From Massospora cicadina (taxonomy: Eukaryota > Entomophthoromycota > Entomophthoromycetes > Entomophthorales > Entomophthoraceae): a stretch of 64,000 nt of DNA. Below the pieces are notes generated by a model. The model did not search any database and was not told the origin of the DNA. It was given only the letters and a program-made list of their open reading frames with translations. The translations under genes were made by a program, and so were the position numbers. The stretch spans positions 20,518-84,517 of the forward strand of contig JAKSZP010009600.1 of assembly GCA_022478985.1 (NCBI GenBank), written 5' to 3'. Position 1 is the stretch's first letter, and each line of letters opens with the position of its first letter. Below, piece by piece: positions 45,190-56,019 of the stretch.

Positions 45190-46505
45190 TTGTCTTAAGT
45201 GGTTCACGTCATCTTGTAAATTGTGGACCCATTGGTTAAGATGGTCATTTGTAGGCACTTGGGTTAAATCGGTAATCATAGATAACATCTCAGTTTTCTT
45301 GGTCTCAAGTACTTCAAATTTAGCAGCCAACCGCTCAATGGATGCTGTCAAAGAAGCAAACTGGGTTTCTTAAGTAGTTTGATTTACATTGCATAGCCAA
45401 TGTGCATTCTCAACACCACCCATTAAATTGATTAAAGATTAGTTTAGATCAGTTTTAAGTCCTTCCAAAGATAAGAAACACCCTTGAGCTATTGCTCAGA
45501 TCTGGTTTCTAATGCTGTACTTGAGATACTAAGAGCATTGAAGGTTCAGAATTGGACGTTGGAAGTGAGGAGCCAGAGGGACCAGGAGGTCCCGGGGGTC
45601 CTTGCAACCCATCCCTACCAGAATGACCTGGAGGGCCTTGTTGACCCATTGGACCAGGAGGACCACGTTCCCCAGGTGGTCCTGGAGTTACCAACGGAGA
45701 ACTAGGTGGGCCCGGAGGTCCTTGAGGACCAGCAGGGCTGGATCCGCCTTCTCTGATTGTATCCAAAACTCAGATCAGTTGTTGGAGGATCACGTCAAGT
45801 TCCTTGAAGCGGTCATCATTTTGGGCTTGCAATATTCCCAGCTGTCTCATAATCTTGGGTTTGAGGGTAGAGATTTGGTTTTGGATGGGGGTAGCAGCAT
45901 CACAAAACTGTTGTGAGACTTCTTGGCCAATGTAGGGCACAACGCCATTGTCAATTTTCACCAAATGGTTGTGAAGTTCGTTGTTCTCTCATATTATCAA
46001 TAATTGCTTCTCGATTATCCTATCCAAAGTTAGACGCTGTCTCATAGAACGAGTATAGTTGAGAGTGAAATTGTTGCGCCAGAGTCAAATGGCGATGAAT
46101 ACCAAGGTGATGCAACCCCAGATCTGAAGTACATGGTATATAGCGGGATATAACTAATGGCCAGAGGTACTGTTCAGTTCTAGACACACCAACTTTGGTA
46201 GGCTGTAACACCACTCAGTTGTATAAACTCATCATATTGTCAGCAACTTTGGATGCTCAGTCGCGTTTAGGATGAGCACCAGGCTGGATAGCCCCTCTTA
46301 TCAAGCCTTTGATTGTTTCCTCTACATAAGCGGCTTGAGTCTGATAATTAGTTTGGTCAGGTCCCTCAATGGCCAAGTCCATAGAAGCTTGAAAATGAAT
46401 ATGACTGATATCAGAAGAAAGCAAATCTTGCCAGTTTGAGTGTACCCATCGGGAGATACTCATAGATTCTTCAGAAGAGGGACTCACTTTGCTAGATGAA
46501 TTCAT
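45190..46505 (-). pseudogene. EC first ORF: coiled coil, collagen-like stalk, coiled coil
   Basis: Starts at the ATG at 46505, 39 bases below the primer-binding site. N-terminal part 46505-46257 (MNSSSKVSPSSEESMSISRW); a second block 46214-46020 in another frame. 45964-45770 is heptad-rich (QISTLKPKIMRQLGILQAQN, FKELDVILQQL). 45766-45509 holds the Gly-X-Y run: GPQGPPGPP, a seven-residue break, then twelve triplets ([19 protein letters not shown] and on). A coiled-coil segment follows near 45370-45200 (LTASIERLAAKFEVLETKK). Stops and frameshifts join the pieces. By position it is Gag-like or an extra ORF; I know of no standard counterpart in Ty3 elements. Confidence 0.7.
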
Positions 46506-46543
46506 CGTTGTGAAAGTATGTTTTCACCAGGTAGCCTTGGAAG

Positions 46544-46564
46544 CAAACCCGGTAGGGAGCACCA
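46544..46564 (-). promoter_or_regulatory. EC primer-binding site
   Basis: The plus strand reads CAAACCCGGTAGGGAGCACCA, which looks like a tRNA 3' end: T-loop CAAAC, T-stem CCGGT, acceptor AGGGAGC, discriminator A and CCA. The minus strand is thus complementary to a tRNA beginning GCTCCCT. It lies 4 bases inside the 5' LTR. I cannot name the tRNA. Confidence 0.75.
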
Positions 46565-46568
46565 GTAG

Positions 46569-47187
46569 TGGAATTTTGTGAGAAATTATGATAAACAGGT
46601 GCTACAAAGGCTACAAAATTATTAGTTCTCTGGCTCTAGCGAAGATTGACTTAAGTATAATAAAGTTATTAGTTCCGTTGCAATGAATAATTCCAATTGA
46701 ATATACAGAATCCTGTTTGAAAATATATCAAAAATAAACTACGTGAGATGAGTATTGAGGTACTTTATTAATTTAAAACTAGAGATATTTATAGGGAAAA
46801 TTTAGTGTTTCTTTGCAAGGATTTCCTTGATCCATCTGAGGTAAGATCTTTCCTACCAGAGGACCAATATTGGTGATTATAATGATTATAAAAATATTCG
46901 TGATGATCAAATTTATAGAGTTCTAGTTAGATGCGTTTAACCTTCTTAACGAGGCCTAGACCCTTTGAAATGATTAGTTATTTTGAATTTCTTGGCCATC
47001 TCAAATTACTAAGTTTCTTTGGTTTGATTAGATTCACCCATTGTAGGAGGTTGATAACTCCTAAGAGTCTTTCTTAGGTCAAATTGAGAATTAGAAATAT
47101 TATTTTTAGATTTCTCCATCTTATTAGACCGAGATATCAAATCTCAATATAGTAGTATTTTTGGTCATCCTAGTTGTATCTCCAACA
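46569..47187 (-). repeat. EC 5' LTR
   Basis: 619 bp, paired with 39252-39872. It is followed on the minus strand by CTAC and the primer-binding site. Outer flank at 47188 is the E5 chromodomain sequence. Confidence 0.9.
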
Positions 47188-47734
47188 ATGTGCCTCATGA
47201 AACTCAGTCAGTTATCTCGTTTTAGTTCTTACAGTCCCATGCGCGTACTCAACTATATTCATAGATAGGGTAACCCTTTTATGACACAAGATACTGAACT
47301 GAACTCCTGTTTTTCTTTGAGGCCAGTATCACCTACACTTCTGCCTCTTGTGACTTCCCCCCAATGATAGGCTCTGGGGTATTAGGTTGCTCTCTCTGAA
47401 AGGGGATAATTGGGAAACGTGGCATACACCATGTTGATTCCAATGGGCAATACTCTTGACGTGGACTGCACCATTGATAGCTCTTTTTACACTTTAAAGG
47501 CACTGAGCGCCTACTATACAGCTTACGTGATGGGACCTTTATATACAAGTGGCAGGTGTCAAGAATAACAACTGAGCTTTCTGAGATATTTTGGCAGTGG
47601 CAGTCGCATCCTATAAGCAAACTTCTTATACTCTCCAATGGGTTTAAAAAAGTGTTCTTTCTATATTTTGGGTGCCATGGATCTGACTGATGTGGTTCTA
47701 TGCTACAAATAACCACAGAGGTCAGTCTTGACAC
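47188..47734 (-). pseudogene. E5 integrase C-terminus and chromodomain
   Basis: 47734-47333 aligns with the E2 integrase C-terminus (LDTCHLYIKVPSRKLYSRR against LDTHHLRIKTPSHKFNSKR; AHWNQHGVCHVSQLS in a second frame). A worn chromodomain follows to 47188, with an ILASQKK/QYLV-type start and an end reading LTEFHEAH. The coding frame stops abruptly at the EC LTR and resumes at 39251. Confidence 0.7.
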
Positions 47735-48560
47735 AATCTAGAATGAGGTATTGTACCTCAGGGAGTCTCAAATGGGGAAAATCCAGTGGAGGAATGAAGC
47801 GTGTTGTTGTAAGCGAATTGTTCCTGAGGCAGATCCAAAGCCCAAGTATCTTGGGTGGAAGAGGAATAACAACTAGATATTTTTCTATGACTTTAGTAAC
47901 TATATCAGTTTTTTCATCTTATTGTGGGTGATATGCCAAAGAATGGCCGTCTAAATACTGAGATTCAAGCAAAGCGTCCCAAAACTTGGCTATAAATTGA
48001 GGGCCGTGATCACTCATGATTTCAGCTGGGATTCAAACATGTAGAATACATAAGTGATAGAGAGAGCTGCAGTTTATTTTTATTTTAAGATTGTGTGGCA
48101 TGGGATAAACAGCACAAACTTAATGTCTTTGTTTACAGTAACCATTAAGCCATCAAAACTTTGGATATAAGAAGTAACACGAGAATTCTACAGAGACAGA
48201 TGTTAGGGACCATCTACTTGTTGCAGAGAGTGGAGGATGACCTTTTTCCCAGTACGGTCATATTGGAGCGTTACCAGTTAATACATCTTGCTAACCACTC
48301 TGGGATCTCCTTGGATATCCCAAGTTAATTTTAGCTTTTATTGAATAGATCAGCACACTTATTTCAATAATGATGGCCTACTCCAGTTGGGGCGTAGTGA
48401 TCACAAATACCTAGATGCGCAATGCAGGTTGTATATAAACTCTATCTCATCAGAGCAACATAATTATCCTGCTAAAACGCGTTCACGCATTTATTGCTCT
48501 GGACCCAGGTCAGAATATGATACAGTGGTTAAAGCCAGGGTGAGGATCATGGAGAAGGGT
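47735..48560 (-). pseudogene. E5 integrase
   Basis: Minus-strand blocks: SFDGLMVTVNKDIKFVLFIP (first acidic residue changed in context), EIMSDHGPQFIAKFWDALLE and DGHSLAYHPQ, all chromovirus integrase core motifs. The upstream HHCC domain near 48300 is worn. The left part of E5 ends at the E3 LTR at 48561. Confidence 0.7.
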
Positions 48561-49147
48561 TGTTATAATTTTTGCAGAATCGTTGAGATACACCAAAGGG
48601 TTTTTTCGCAGGGTCAAGCTCACTGAACAATAGAACGGATGATATGGAGATTGTCAGTCCTCAACACATGTAAAATATATAGAATATACAAATGGGAGTT
48701 ATTGCTCTGAAAATACTACTTTATTTACCTTTACTTTATTCAGAAGACTCTCACTGCTCCTCTCACTCTTCCTTACTACAAACGCCCACTTTCAATATTC
48801 TCATATTGATGAAATCTCAGAAACCTAGTCAATATTGACCCTTTTTCTTATACTATTCGTTCCACCATATTCTCATTGGTTCCAGCAGAGTTCATCATTT
48901 ATTAAATAAATGATCACCCTAGTTCAAGGCGATCCACTCAATATTCATTGTACATTGACATCACAAAGTTTAGTATTCATTGATATCACCTATTGCCCAT
49001 TTGGAAGTGATCTAATATACCTTTCCAACCCAATATAGCCTCATCTTAATGTGCTCAAATAATCATAACTCATAATCAGGCTTATGGGAATCTACCCACT
49101 CCGCCGTAGCAACAAGGGATTATCATCCTCAAATCAGAATCATGACA
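48561..49147 (-). repeat. E3 3' LTR
   Basis: 587 bp, aligned end to end with 54922-55511. By eye roughly four in five bases match, less than for the EC or E2 LTR pairs, which suggests an older insertion. Confidence 0.88.
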
Positions 49148-49160
49148 TTACACCCCTTGA
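49148..49160 (-). promoter_or_regulatory. E3 polypurine tract
   Basis: Minus strand CAAGGGGTGTAA adjoining the LTR start TGTCATG; nearly identical to the E1 tract at 5752-5763. Confidence 0.75.
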
Positions 49161-50250
49161 CTGGATGATAAGTCACCTATTGTTTATATGCCTGAAGGAA
49201 CTTGCATGCACTTGGTTGATGATCTGACTGCTCATGGGGTCCTTGATGGTGTGGGCATCAACACCCATCTTCACAATTATTTTGAATGAACCAATCAAGA
49301 TGTTGTACAGCTTTTGTTTCTGCCCAAACTCGTGCTAATCATGGGACAAACCCATATCCTCATCTTTAAACTGAGGTAGGCTGCTACGCCACACTTATAA
49401 GCAGCCTGATTCATAAACTCTTTGGCTAAGTTGCTCAACTACGCTTCAGTTTGCAGCTTGATCAGTGTGTACGCTAGTTTAGTCAATCAACAAAGGGATT
49501 TATTCTTCCACTATCCTCTACAAAATAATATAGCAGCGCCAGAAGAGCAGGGTGTTGTCCATACAATAATTAGAAAGGGGCTTTTTCCCGTGGCGGAATG
49601 ATAGCTAATGTTGTATGCAAAAACAAACGTGGAAAGGAGAGTCATCCAATAGGAAGTTTCATCTATCACCAATTTCTGAGATAATTTTCATCAAGGTCCC
49701 ATTAACTCGAACAACTATCCCATTGGATTCTGGGTGATATGGTGTCATCAAGGCACCACGGATGGCTATCAGTTCATTGTCCTGGGTAAATGTGGGTGGT
49801 GGAGTTGATTCAGTTGTCAGTAAGGATGAATTGGGGACAGCTGTGTCATTCAACTATACATTCCATCACAAATTTAGTCACCATGATCGCTCCAAAACTG
49901 CATATTGCCTGTGCTTCGACCCACATGGTCAAATTGTTGATTGCCACCAGAATATTTAGACTAATTTGGTTTCGTTGGCAGAAGGCCAATGACATCGATA
50001 GAAACTGTATGCCAAGTGAAGTGAGGTTTCACTAACTGGTAGAAAGTCTTCTGGTGGAATGGTTTTCCACTTGGCACTGGTGGCAGCAGAAAATGGTTTT
50101 GAGCACATCAAATTGCATACTTTCCCAGTTGTACTAAGGTTACAACAATTTAAGGGTTTTGTGTACTCCACCATGTCCAACGGCTCAGTGTGCACTCATG
50201 ATAATGTTTGGTCAGGTGGAAGACTTGGGATTTTCATCATAGTGTCCCCC
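49161..50250 (-). pseudogene. E3 integrase
   Basis: Blocks: CHQCQVEKPFHQKTFYQLVK and TWHTVSIDVIGLLPTKPN (50120-49960, spread over two frames), then WSDHGD and YHPESNGIVVRVNGTL (49750-49690), the Ty3 integrase core with the third acidic position lost (VVRVNG). C-terminus worn; it ends at the polypurine tract. Confidence 0.75.
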
Positions 50251-50399
50251 ATCTACTTGTACAACTCGCTCTTCTTCTGGAACATATTGGCCCTTGTTCC
50301 GCCTAGTATTTTGATGACGTGAGGTAGTTCATTGTCATACTTTCTGCTGAGCATCTTATCAAACACTATGTCGCTCAGATCCTTTGTAACCAAAAGCTT

Positions 50400-50870
50400 G
50401 AGCAATCTTGAAAATCAATCTGCAATCTGGTGTTTGGCTCTTGAACTATGAAGGATTTCAAAATTATAAGCCTACAATTTAGAACCCATTGGGGTAGCCG
50501 CCCTTCAGGTTACTTGAGATTCTGCAATCTACGTAATGAAGCAAGATCCATTATGACTTTGAACTATACTCCATGAAAGTATACCATGGGTTGCTTATAT
50601 GAATAGTTAACCACTAAGCACTCCCACTCAGTCATGGTATAATTGCGATCATGGCAGTTCAGGCTCTGAATGCAGTATGCAACAGAGTGCTCCTTCCCCT
50701 TATCATCTTTTTGGGATAGGGCTTGCCCCTATGGCTTAAAAGAGACGCGTTTTTCTGGATGATATACTCTTTATCAAAGTTGGGATATTGCAGCACCAGC
50801 GCTTTGATTTGTGCCTTCCAAAGTGTATCAAAGGATCGTTGTTGACGTTCCATTTATTCAAACGCAGCAT
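50400..50870 (-). pseudogene. E3 RNase H
   Basis: 50853-50659 reads QRSFDTLWKAQIKALVLQYP and FDKEYIIQKNASLLSHRG, the start of RNase H with the first Asp (TDAS) replaced by KNAS. The remainder toward 50400 is worn but contains an NYTMTEWECLVV-like stretch in frame. Confidence 0.65.
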
Positions 50871-50984
50871 CCTTCCTTATTAACTAAAAGCAGCGGACCT
50901 CCAATACAACTAAAGCTAGGTATAAAGCGGTGGTAATAGCTGACTATCCCCTAAAAATGTCTGTTATCACACTTACTGTTTGGT

Positions 50985-51800
50985 GTAGTCATCTTCCAGA
51001 TAGCCTCACCTTGGCTGGCTGGAACTGCAGCCCTGTTTCATCTACCACAAACCTGAGGTACTCCAGCTGATCCTTGAGAAAGTGGCACTTCTGAGGCTTA
51101 GACTTGATTTTGGCTTCAGCCAAACGGCATAATACCTCCTCCAAATGGGTAAGGTGCTCAGATAATATATGGGAGAATCTGTTGATATTCTCAAGGTATA
51201 CAAGAACGCTTGACAGATTCAAGTTGCTAAGGACAGTGTCCATTCCTGTTGGAATGTAGCTGGGCATTACATAGCTCTTTTGACATATGGGGCAGTTATA
51301 AAGCCCATTAGACTTGATAATGGCGCTTTTCTCCTGTTCTGCCGTGTGCAACTTAATCTGCCAATAGCTAGATGTCAAATCTATCGCTTAGAAGCAATGA
51401 TCTCCCCCTACCTAATTCAAAGCATTGTCAATCCCCAGCAAGGGGTATGAGTTCTTTTTGGTGATGCTATTAAATTTCTGGTAATAATTACTACGCGCTT
51501 GGTGTCATACTTTTTTAAAAAACAGAACAGGTGAAGCCCATGGATTTTTTGACAGTTTGAGCATCCCTTGCTCTTGAATTTCTTCAATCTCCTCAGTAAC
51601 TACTTCTTCAGCTGCCTTTGATTGGCGAATTGGCCAGGACCTGATGGGGGGATGATCCTCAGTGTCAATTTATAAATCACTTCCCTAGCATACCCTAGAT
51701 CATGGTCATCAACATCAAAAATTTCTTTATATTCTTTAAATAAAATATCGCCCAATCCCTCTTTTATTCCATTAAAATGACTAAGTTCTCACGCGGAACC
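50985..51800 (-). pseudogene. E3 reverse transcriptase
   Basis: From 51800: YKEIFDVDDHDLGYAREVIY, EIQEQGMLKLSKNPWASPVL, then the 129-codon frame 51378-50989: MTSSYWQIKLHTAEQEKSAI, SSVLVYLENINRFSHILSEH and KCHFLKDQLEYLRFVVDETG. The YLDD box reads YLEN. Frameshifts near 51520 and 51400. Confidence 0.8.
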
Positions 51801-51916
51801 ACCATCATTACGCTGGGCTGCAAATCAGCCCATAAACCAAATTCATCCAGTGACCCAATATTGAAAATTTGGTTGACCACATTATTTTTCTGCTTCCCAA
51901 TTAGAATTTTGAATAT

Positions 51917-52672
51917 TGTTAAAAGCTATCTATTGTTCAGCAATGGTTGATAACTAAATAGATAGTCAAAATTATCTTAAGGATATAATCCAAAGATTGG
52001 TTTCAATTAATATTTCAATTGAGATCATCCCTGACTAAATTTTTAGTTGTAATTAAGCAATGATATAATCTGAAATTTGTTTTGATTAATGTTTCATCAG
52101 ATGATCATCCTTAACAATGTAAATTAGCCAATTTGATGAGGGTTTAATTGCTGACTGTGAGATTTACATAGTGGATCGTTCTAACAGTGGATCTGAATGA
52201 TTAGGGTCGTTTTTACGAGATTATTATGCGTTTTAACGCTTATTTTGGCAGTAGCTAGTAGTTGTAATCATGTAACACAGCCCCAGCTCATCTGTGTATG
52301 GTTCCTAATACAAGGGGATGGTTGCCGATCTGTGAAAGGTTACACTGCTGAGGATTAACTAAAATGAAGGCATTCGCCATCATCAAAAGTTAATCTTAAG
52401 GGCTAGAAGTTTCAGTAAACCAATCAGTTGATTTTCACAGAAAACTCTGAAAAGTTGTCCGCCTTCTGCCTATAAAAAACCCATGCATTCTCTAATAAAA
52501 AACAGAATTCAGCTGAAATATAGTTATATATTTACATCTAAATTGAAGATTGATGGGAAAAAAGTTTCCAGTTGTTTACTCAAGTAAATTTGTCAGAGTG
52601 GATGTGTTGCCACTTATTTTAAGACTAACCTACCAGTTGTCGCCATAAAACTACTATCTCTCTTATTTTACA
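51917..52672 (+). repeat. Candidate solo LTR inside E3
   Basis: A non-coding AT-rich block that separates the E3 linker (ends near 52673) from RT (from about 51880). It begins TGTTAAAAGC, ends TTTTACA and holds TATAAAAAAC at 52471-52480. There is no second copy in the window, so both ends are tentative, and no target duplication is clear. Confidence 0.45.
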
Positions 52673-52977
52673 TCCAACCTTTGCAGTAAACTAGCAAAAT
52701 GTATGCACCCAAACTTGTGAGCCTGTAGGATCTCCTCAACTGATGTCAAGTGTAAATATGCAACTATTTGATGCAGGCGGGCTTGCATTTGTTCGTTCTG
52801 GAGATTTGCTAACAAAACCTTGATCTCCCCACGACCTGGAAGTATTTTTTCTGGAGCCACATGGGGCTCAAGCCGTGATTGCTGATGAGGACCAATAACT
52901 TCCCCATAGATTCCATCTGGCACTTCAACTACCAATTTGGTTTTCACTATTACTTGGTGACTGGAGGGGATGCACAT
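52673..52977 (-). pseudogene. E3 protease-RT linker
   Basis: An open frame of about 104 codons: VIVKTKLVVEVPDGIYGEVI, GPHQQSRLEPHVAPEKILPG, GRGEIKVLLANLQNEQMQAR and LHQIVAYLHLTSVEEILQAH. Clear homologue of the E1 (2845-3060) and Z (60423-60850) linkers. Confidence 0.7.
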
Positions 52978-53089
52978 CGCCTCAGCTTCTCTGAGAAGCA
53001 GCCCTTGATATTTATATGTCTAGTGGTAAAGGGCTCAGGTCTTACCCTTTAGTCAAAGTTATGAACCAGAATCATACCACTACTGTAGG

Positions 53090-53494
53090 TCATGTTGATA
53101 TGACTGATGTGCACCAGATCATTTGGTACTCTGCTGGAGGTAAAATAGATTGGTATATGCTGTCCCAGGATTTTGAAGGTCTCCACGTTATATCAATGAC
53201 AGCCCCAAAGTGTCGCATGAAAGTGGTAACAATTAACAGATCAAAGTTATCGTTTAATAGCACTATTTCTGGAGCTACAATGACAATCGACCCAAAATGC
53301 AAGGGTAGCGTGATGTACGCTCCCTCAGAGACTGTTCTTTCAGCGCTTGCAGTCCCATACATCATATGATGTTCCACAACAGGTTTCAATGCCAATTTCG
53401 TCACCAACTTTGTGGACATTATGTTAGCTGGAGCACCCATATCAATTATAGCACGGACATGGGTTTTTACAATGACATTGTCACATAAGTACAT
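53090..53494 (-). pseudogene. E3 protease
   Basis: A 134-codon open frame: VIVKTHVRAIIDMGAPANIM, STKLVTKLALKPVVEHHMM, SEGAYITLPLHFGSIVIVAP and LLNDNFDLLIVTTFMRHFGA. This is a Ty3 retropepsin with the active-site D-T-G read as D-M-G, and with the second LLGxxFL block present in altered form. Confidence 0.75.
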
Positions 53495-53499
53495 TCAGA

Positions 53500-54804
53500 G
53501 TAGGATGTATTCTGATTGTTTACAACGTGGACATCTACCGGATCTCTTTTCCCCAGGAAGCTCATAATACTCTACCTGATTTTAGGGTACTCTTTAACAA
53601 TAGCTTCTACTGGGAGAGCAGTGTTTACCCCTTTTAAGAGAGGCGCATCAGAGGATGGATCCAGCTCATCTGTAGAAATTTGGTCAAACATTTGACAAAC
53701 ATAATGCTTCAGTTGCTCCTGGGTCCTTTTTCCACCAGGTCCTTAATTTCCGCTTGTGTCAATACATTCACAACTCCAACCAGCTGCTGATAAAGTAATG
53801 CGTCTTAAACTGAGGGACTTCCGCTTAGTGTAAAAAAATATGCTCAGTGAGATGTGTTAAGTCAGGATAGCAGAAGTAGAGAGTCACATCTCTATTCCAC
53901 TCCGACTTTTCCCTAATTGCACTGATCCTGTGGTAGATAGTGGACCAGATGATTAGAGCAACCTCTTTCCAGGTGCCCAGAGCAACTTCACTCAAAACAA
54001 TTGACCCCATAGGGCCTGTGTCTTTGATTGTTGTAAGATGGGTCACACCAAAAGTTGGACTGGGATCAATTGGTGTAACCTGGTTCTGCCCAATGGTTAA
54101 ACTGCTGATGGCAACTTAGTTGGGAGCAAGGCACGTGGTGATAATAGGACAGGGGTTACCAGATGTACGCTGAATAGGGCAGGATAATTTCCCCAAATAA
54201 GTAAGACTGGCAGCAGAGGCGGTAGGGTTCCGCTCTATATTGGGAGGAGTAAAGATATGATAGATGGCACTAAATTTAAATAAGTTTAAGCAATGGTACG
54301 TTGTCCTCTAAATACGGAGCCATGACATTATATTGAACCTGGTATGGCTTCACTGTTAAAGTCATTACAATGCACACATCATCTTCAGATAGAACACCTA
54401 CACTAATTAACAAATGGGCTTCCATAATAAATTAATCAGCAAATATGGTGAGGGTCTCATTATGCTGGAACCCAATGGTTAATAACTCTGCCTTCCATTG
54501 CGCCATCTTTGCAGATCCTCCAAACAACCGCAGCACAGTTTCCTTCACTTCCTGATAGGTAACAAAACTTTTTGGAAGTTAGAAATTAACTTAGTTGCGC
54601 TTGCAACACATAAGGTGGATAGCAAGGATTTTGCTTTAAGCTAATTTGAAGTCCTTCTACTGCAAACTCAAATCTCTTAAAGGAACCAAATATGTTCCCA
54701 TCATGATAAGATGGAGGTAGCTTATTAATACAAACCTCCTGTAGAATCTCCTCCTGCCTGTTGCGCACATCAAACAAGGCAAGTTTAAGTTCTTCATATT
54801 CCAC
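53500..54804 (-). pseudogene. E3 Gag remnant
   Basis: 54804-54586 reads YEELKLALFDVRNRQEEILQ, INKLPPSYHDGNIFGSFKRF and EFAVEGLQISLKQNPC, parallel to the E1 Gag. The frame then breaks. Capsid-like text (TGPMGSIVLSEVALGTWKEV) is at 54046-53825, and a nucleocapsid-protease spacer (EQLKHYVCQMFDQISTDELD) is near 53720-53660. The CCHC knuckle is not intact. Confidence 0.65.
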
Positions 54805-54905
54805 TGTTGCGATGTGTCATGCAGATCCGCTGTCAAAGAAAGTCAGATGTGGCATGGCATGCAACTGAGAAGTTTTTAACTTAAATTGATTGATCAATGG
54901 GCCCC

Positions 54906-54920
54906 CTGTACTGAGCACCA
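54906..54920 (-). promoter_or_regulatory. E3 primer-binding site
   Basis: The plus strand CTGTACTGAGCACCA ends in CCA one base inside the 5' LTR, as for the 3' end of a priming tRNA. The last eight bases (GAGCACCA) equal those of the EC site, which hints at the same or a similar primer. Confidence 0.6.
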
Positions 54921-54921
54921 C

Positions 54922-55511
54922 TGTTATAATTTTGGCGGAATTGTAGAGATATGGCAAAGAGTTTTTTTTCAGGGTCAAGCCCACTGAGCAATAGAATGGA
55001 CAATTTGGAGATCGTTTTTCCTCAACACGCACATAATATGTCTATAATATAATAAATAGGAGCTATTGCTCGAAAACACTTCTTTATATAAATTTACTAT
55101 TCTCAGCGGACTCTCTGCTCCGCTCACTCTTAATTACTAACAACTTACCTCTTTTTAAACTTCTCAGCTCACTGATATCTCAACAACTTCGGGTGATAAT
55201 GACCTTTTGTTTAGATCATTCATTCCGCCATATTCTCATGGTTCCAGCATAGTTCATCAATCACCAAATTCATGATCACCCTAGTTCAAGGTGATCCACT
55301 CAAAATTCGTTATACATCATCTCATTATTCGTCACGCAATCAACATCACCCTATCATCCATTTGGAGGTGATCCAATATACCTTTCCAAAACAATACACC
55401 TCATCCAAAAAGTGCTCAAATACTCATTACAAATAATCAGACTCAGTGGATTCTACTTATTTCAACATAACAACTTAGGGCTTATTGTCCAGTCATATCA
55501 GAATTGTGACA
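54922..55511 (-). repeat. E3 5' LTR
   Basis: 590 bp, paired with 48561-49147; plus-strand start TGTTATAATTTTGG, end GAATTGTGACA. Confidence 0.88.
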
Positions 55512-55990
55512 AGGATACCACTGTGGTGAGCTCATACAACTCTTCTTCTGGGCTTGGAGCCATGGAAGGGTTGTATCTTAGCATGTTAGAAAGCACATTT
55601 AATGGCTTTTAATAAGCTCATTTTTGAGGTGAAAGTTGCAATAATCCCTGTAGGTATGCGCCTGGCAGTGGGACAGCTACTGGGGTTTGTGATGGTCAAT
55701 AAGGATTTATGGTCAGTGCGTACATTAATTTTATGACGTGCCCCAAGGAGAAGATATCTCCAGTGGGTAAGTGACCCTAACACTGCTGCAAACTCTTTAT
55801 CGCAAATCACCCACACCTGGTCTGTAGAGGTGAACTTTTTTGAGATGTATGACAAAGGATGCTCTGTTCCTTCATGTTATTTCAAGAGTACTGCTCCAAC
55901 TGTAACTGAAGATGCATCTCAAGCAGCACTAATGGCTTGGATGAACCAGCTTATCATAAAACTGACTTTGACAAGAAGATCTCCTTGATT
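55512..55990 (-). pseudogene. E5 RNase H
   Basis: The 89-codon frame at 55855-55586 reads MSYISKKFTSTDQVWVICDK, EFAAVLGSLTHWRYLLLGAR and HKINVRTDHKSLLTITNP, the second half of a Ty3 RNase H with the catalytic Glu and Asp residues in place. The first half is broken (55990-55860). The chain ends at the E3 insertion. Confidence 0.8.
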
Positions 55991-56019
55991 GCCTCAAAAT
56001 CTTATTTTCAATCATCTGT

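Larger units (their letters stand above)
39252..47187 (-). mobile_element. Ty3-type element EC with collagen-like first ORF
   Basis: 7.9 kb, minus strand: 5' LTR 46569-47187, primer-binding site, collagen-like ORF, 0.8-kb spacer, Gag with CCHC, protease, RT, RNase H, integrase, polypurine tract and 3' LTR 39252-39872. LTRs run TGGAATTT to CCAACA on the plus strand. It is better preserved than E1 to E5: the protease DTG and RT YLDD are intact. It lies in the E5 chromodomain region. No exact target duplication is visible (tgtat / atgtg). Confidence 0.9.
48561..55511 (-). mobile_element. Ty3-type element E3, both LTRs present
   Basis: 6.95 kb, minus strand: 5' LTR 54922-55511, primer-binding site, gag, protease, linker, RT, RNase H, integrase, polypurine tract, 3' LTR 48561-49147. 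LTRs run TGTTATAA to TGACA on the plus strand. The flanks AGGGT (48556-48560) and AGGAT (55512-55516) are a target duplication with one difference. It sits between the RNase H and integrase parts of E5. Same family as E1 and E4. A candidate solo LTR sits in its RT region. Confidence 0.88.

Noticed and set aside
45509..45766. A host collagen gene
   Set aside because: It lies inside paired LTRs, between a primer-binding site and a CCHC Gag, in the same orientation, so it belongs to the element or was captured by it.
45484..45916. Plus-strand ORFs opposite the collagen-like region
   Set aside because: They are antisense shadows of the Gly-X-Y codons and have no motif; the minus-strand frame explains the composition.
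46540..46564. tRNA gene fragment
   Set aside because: Only the 3' end pattern is present and it sits exactly 4 bases from the LTR, which is what a primer-binding site looks like.
53016..53369. 117-codon plus-strand ORF
   Set aside because: Antisense to the E3 protease frame, which has clear retropepsin motifs.
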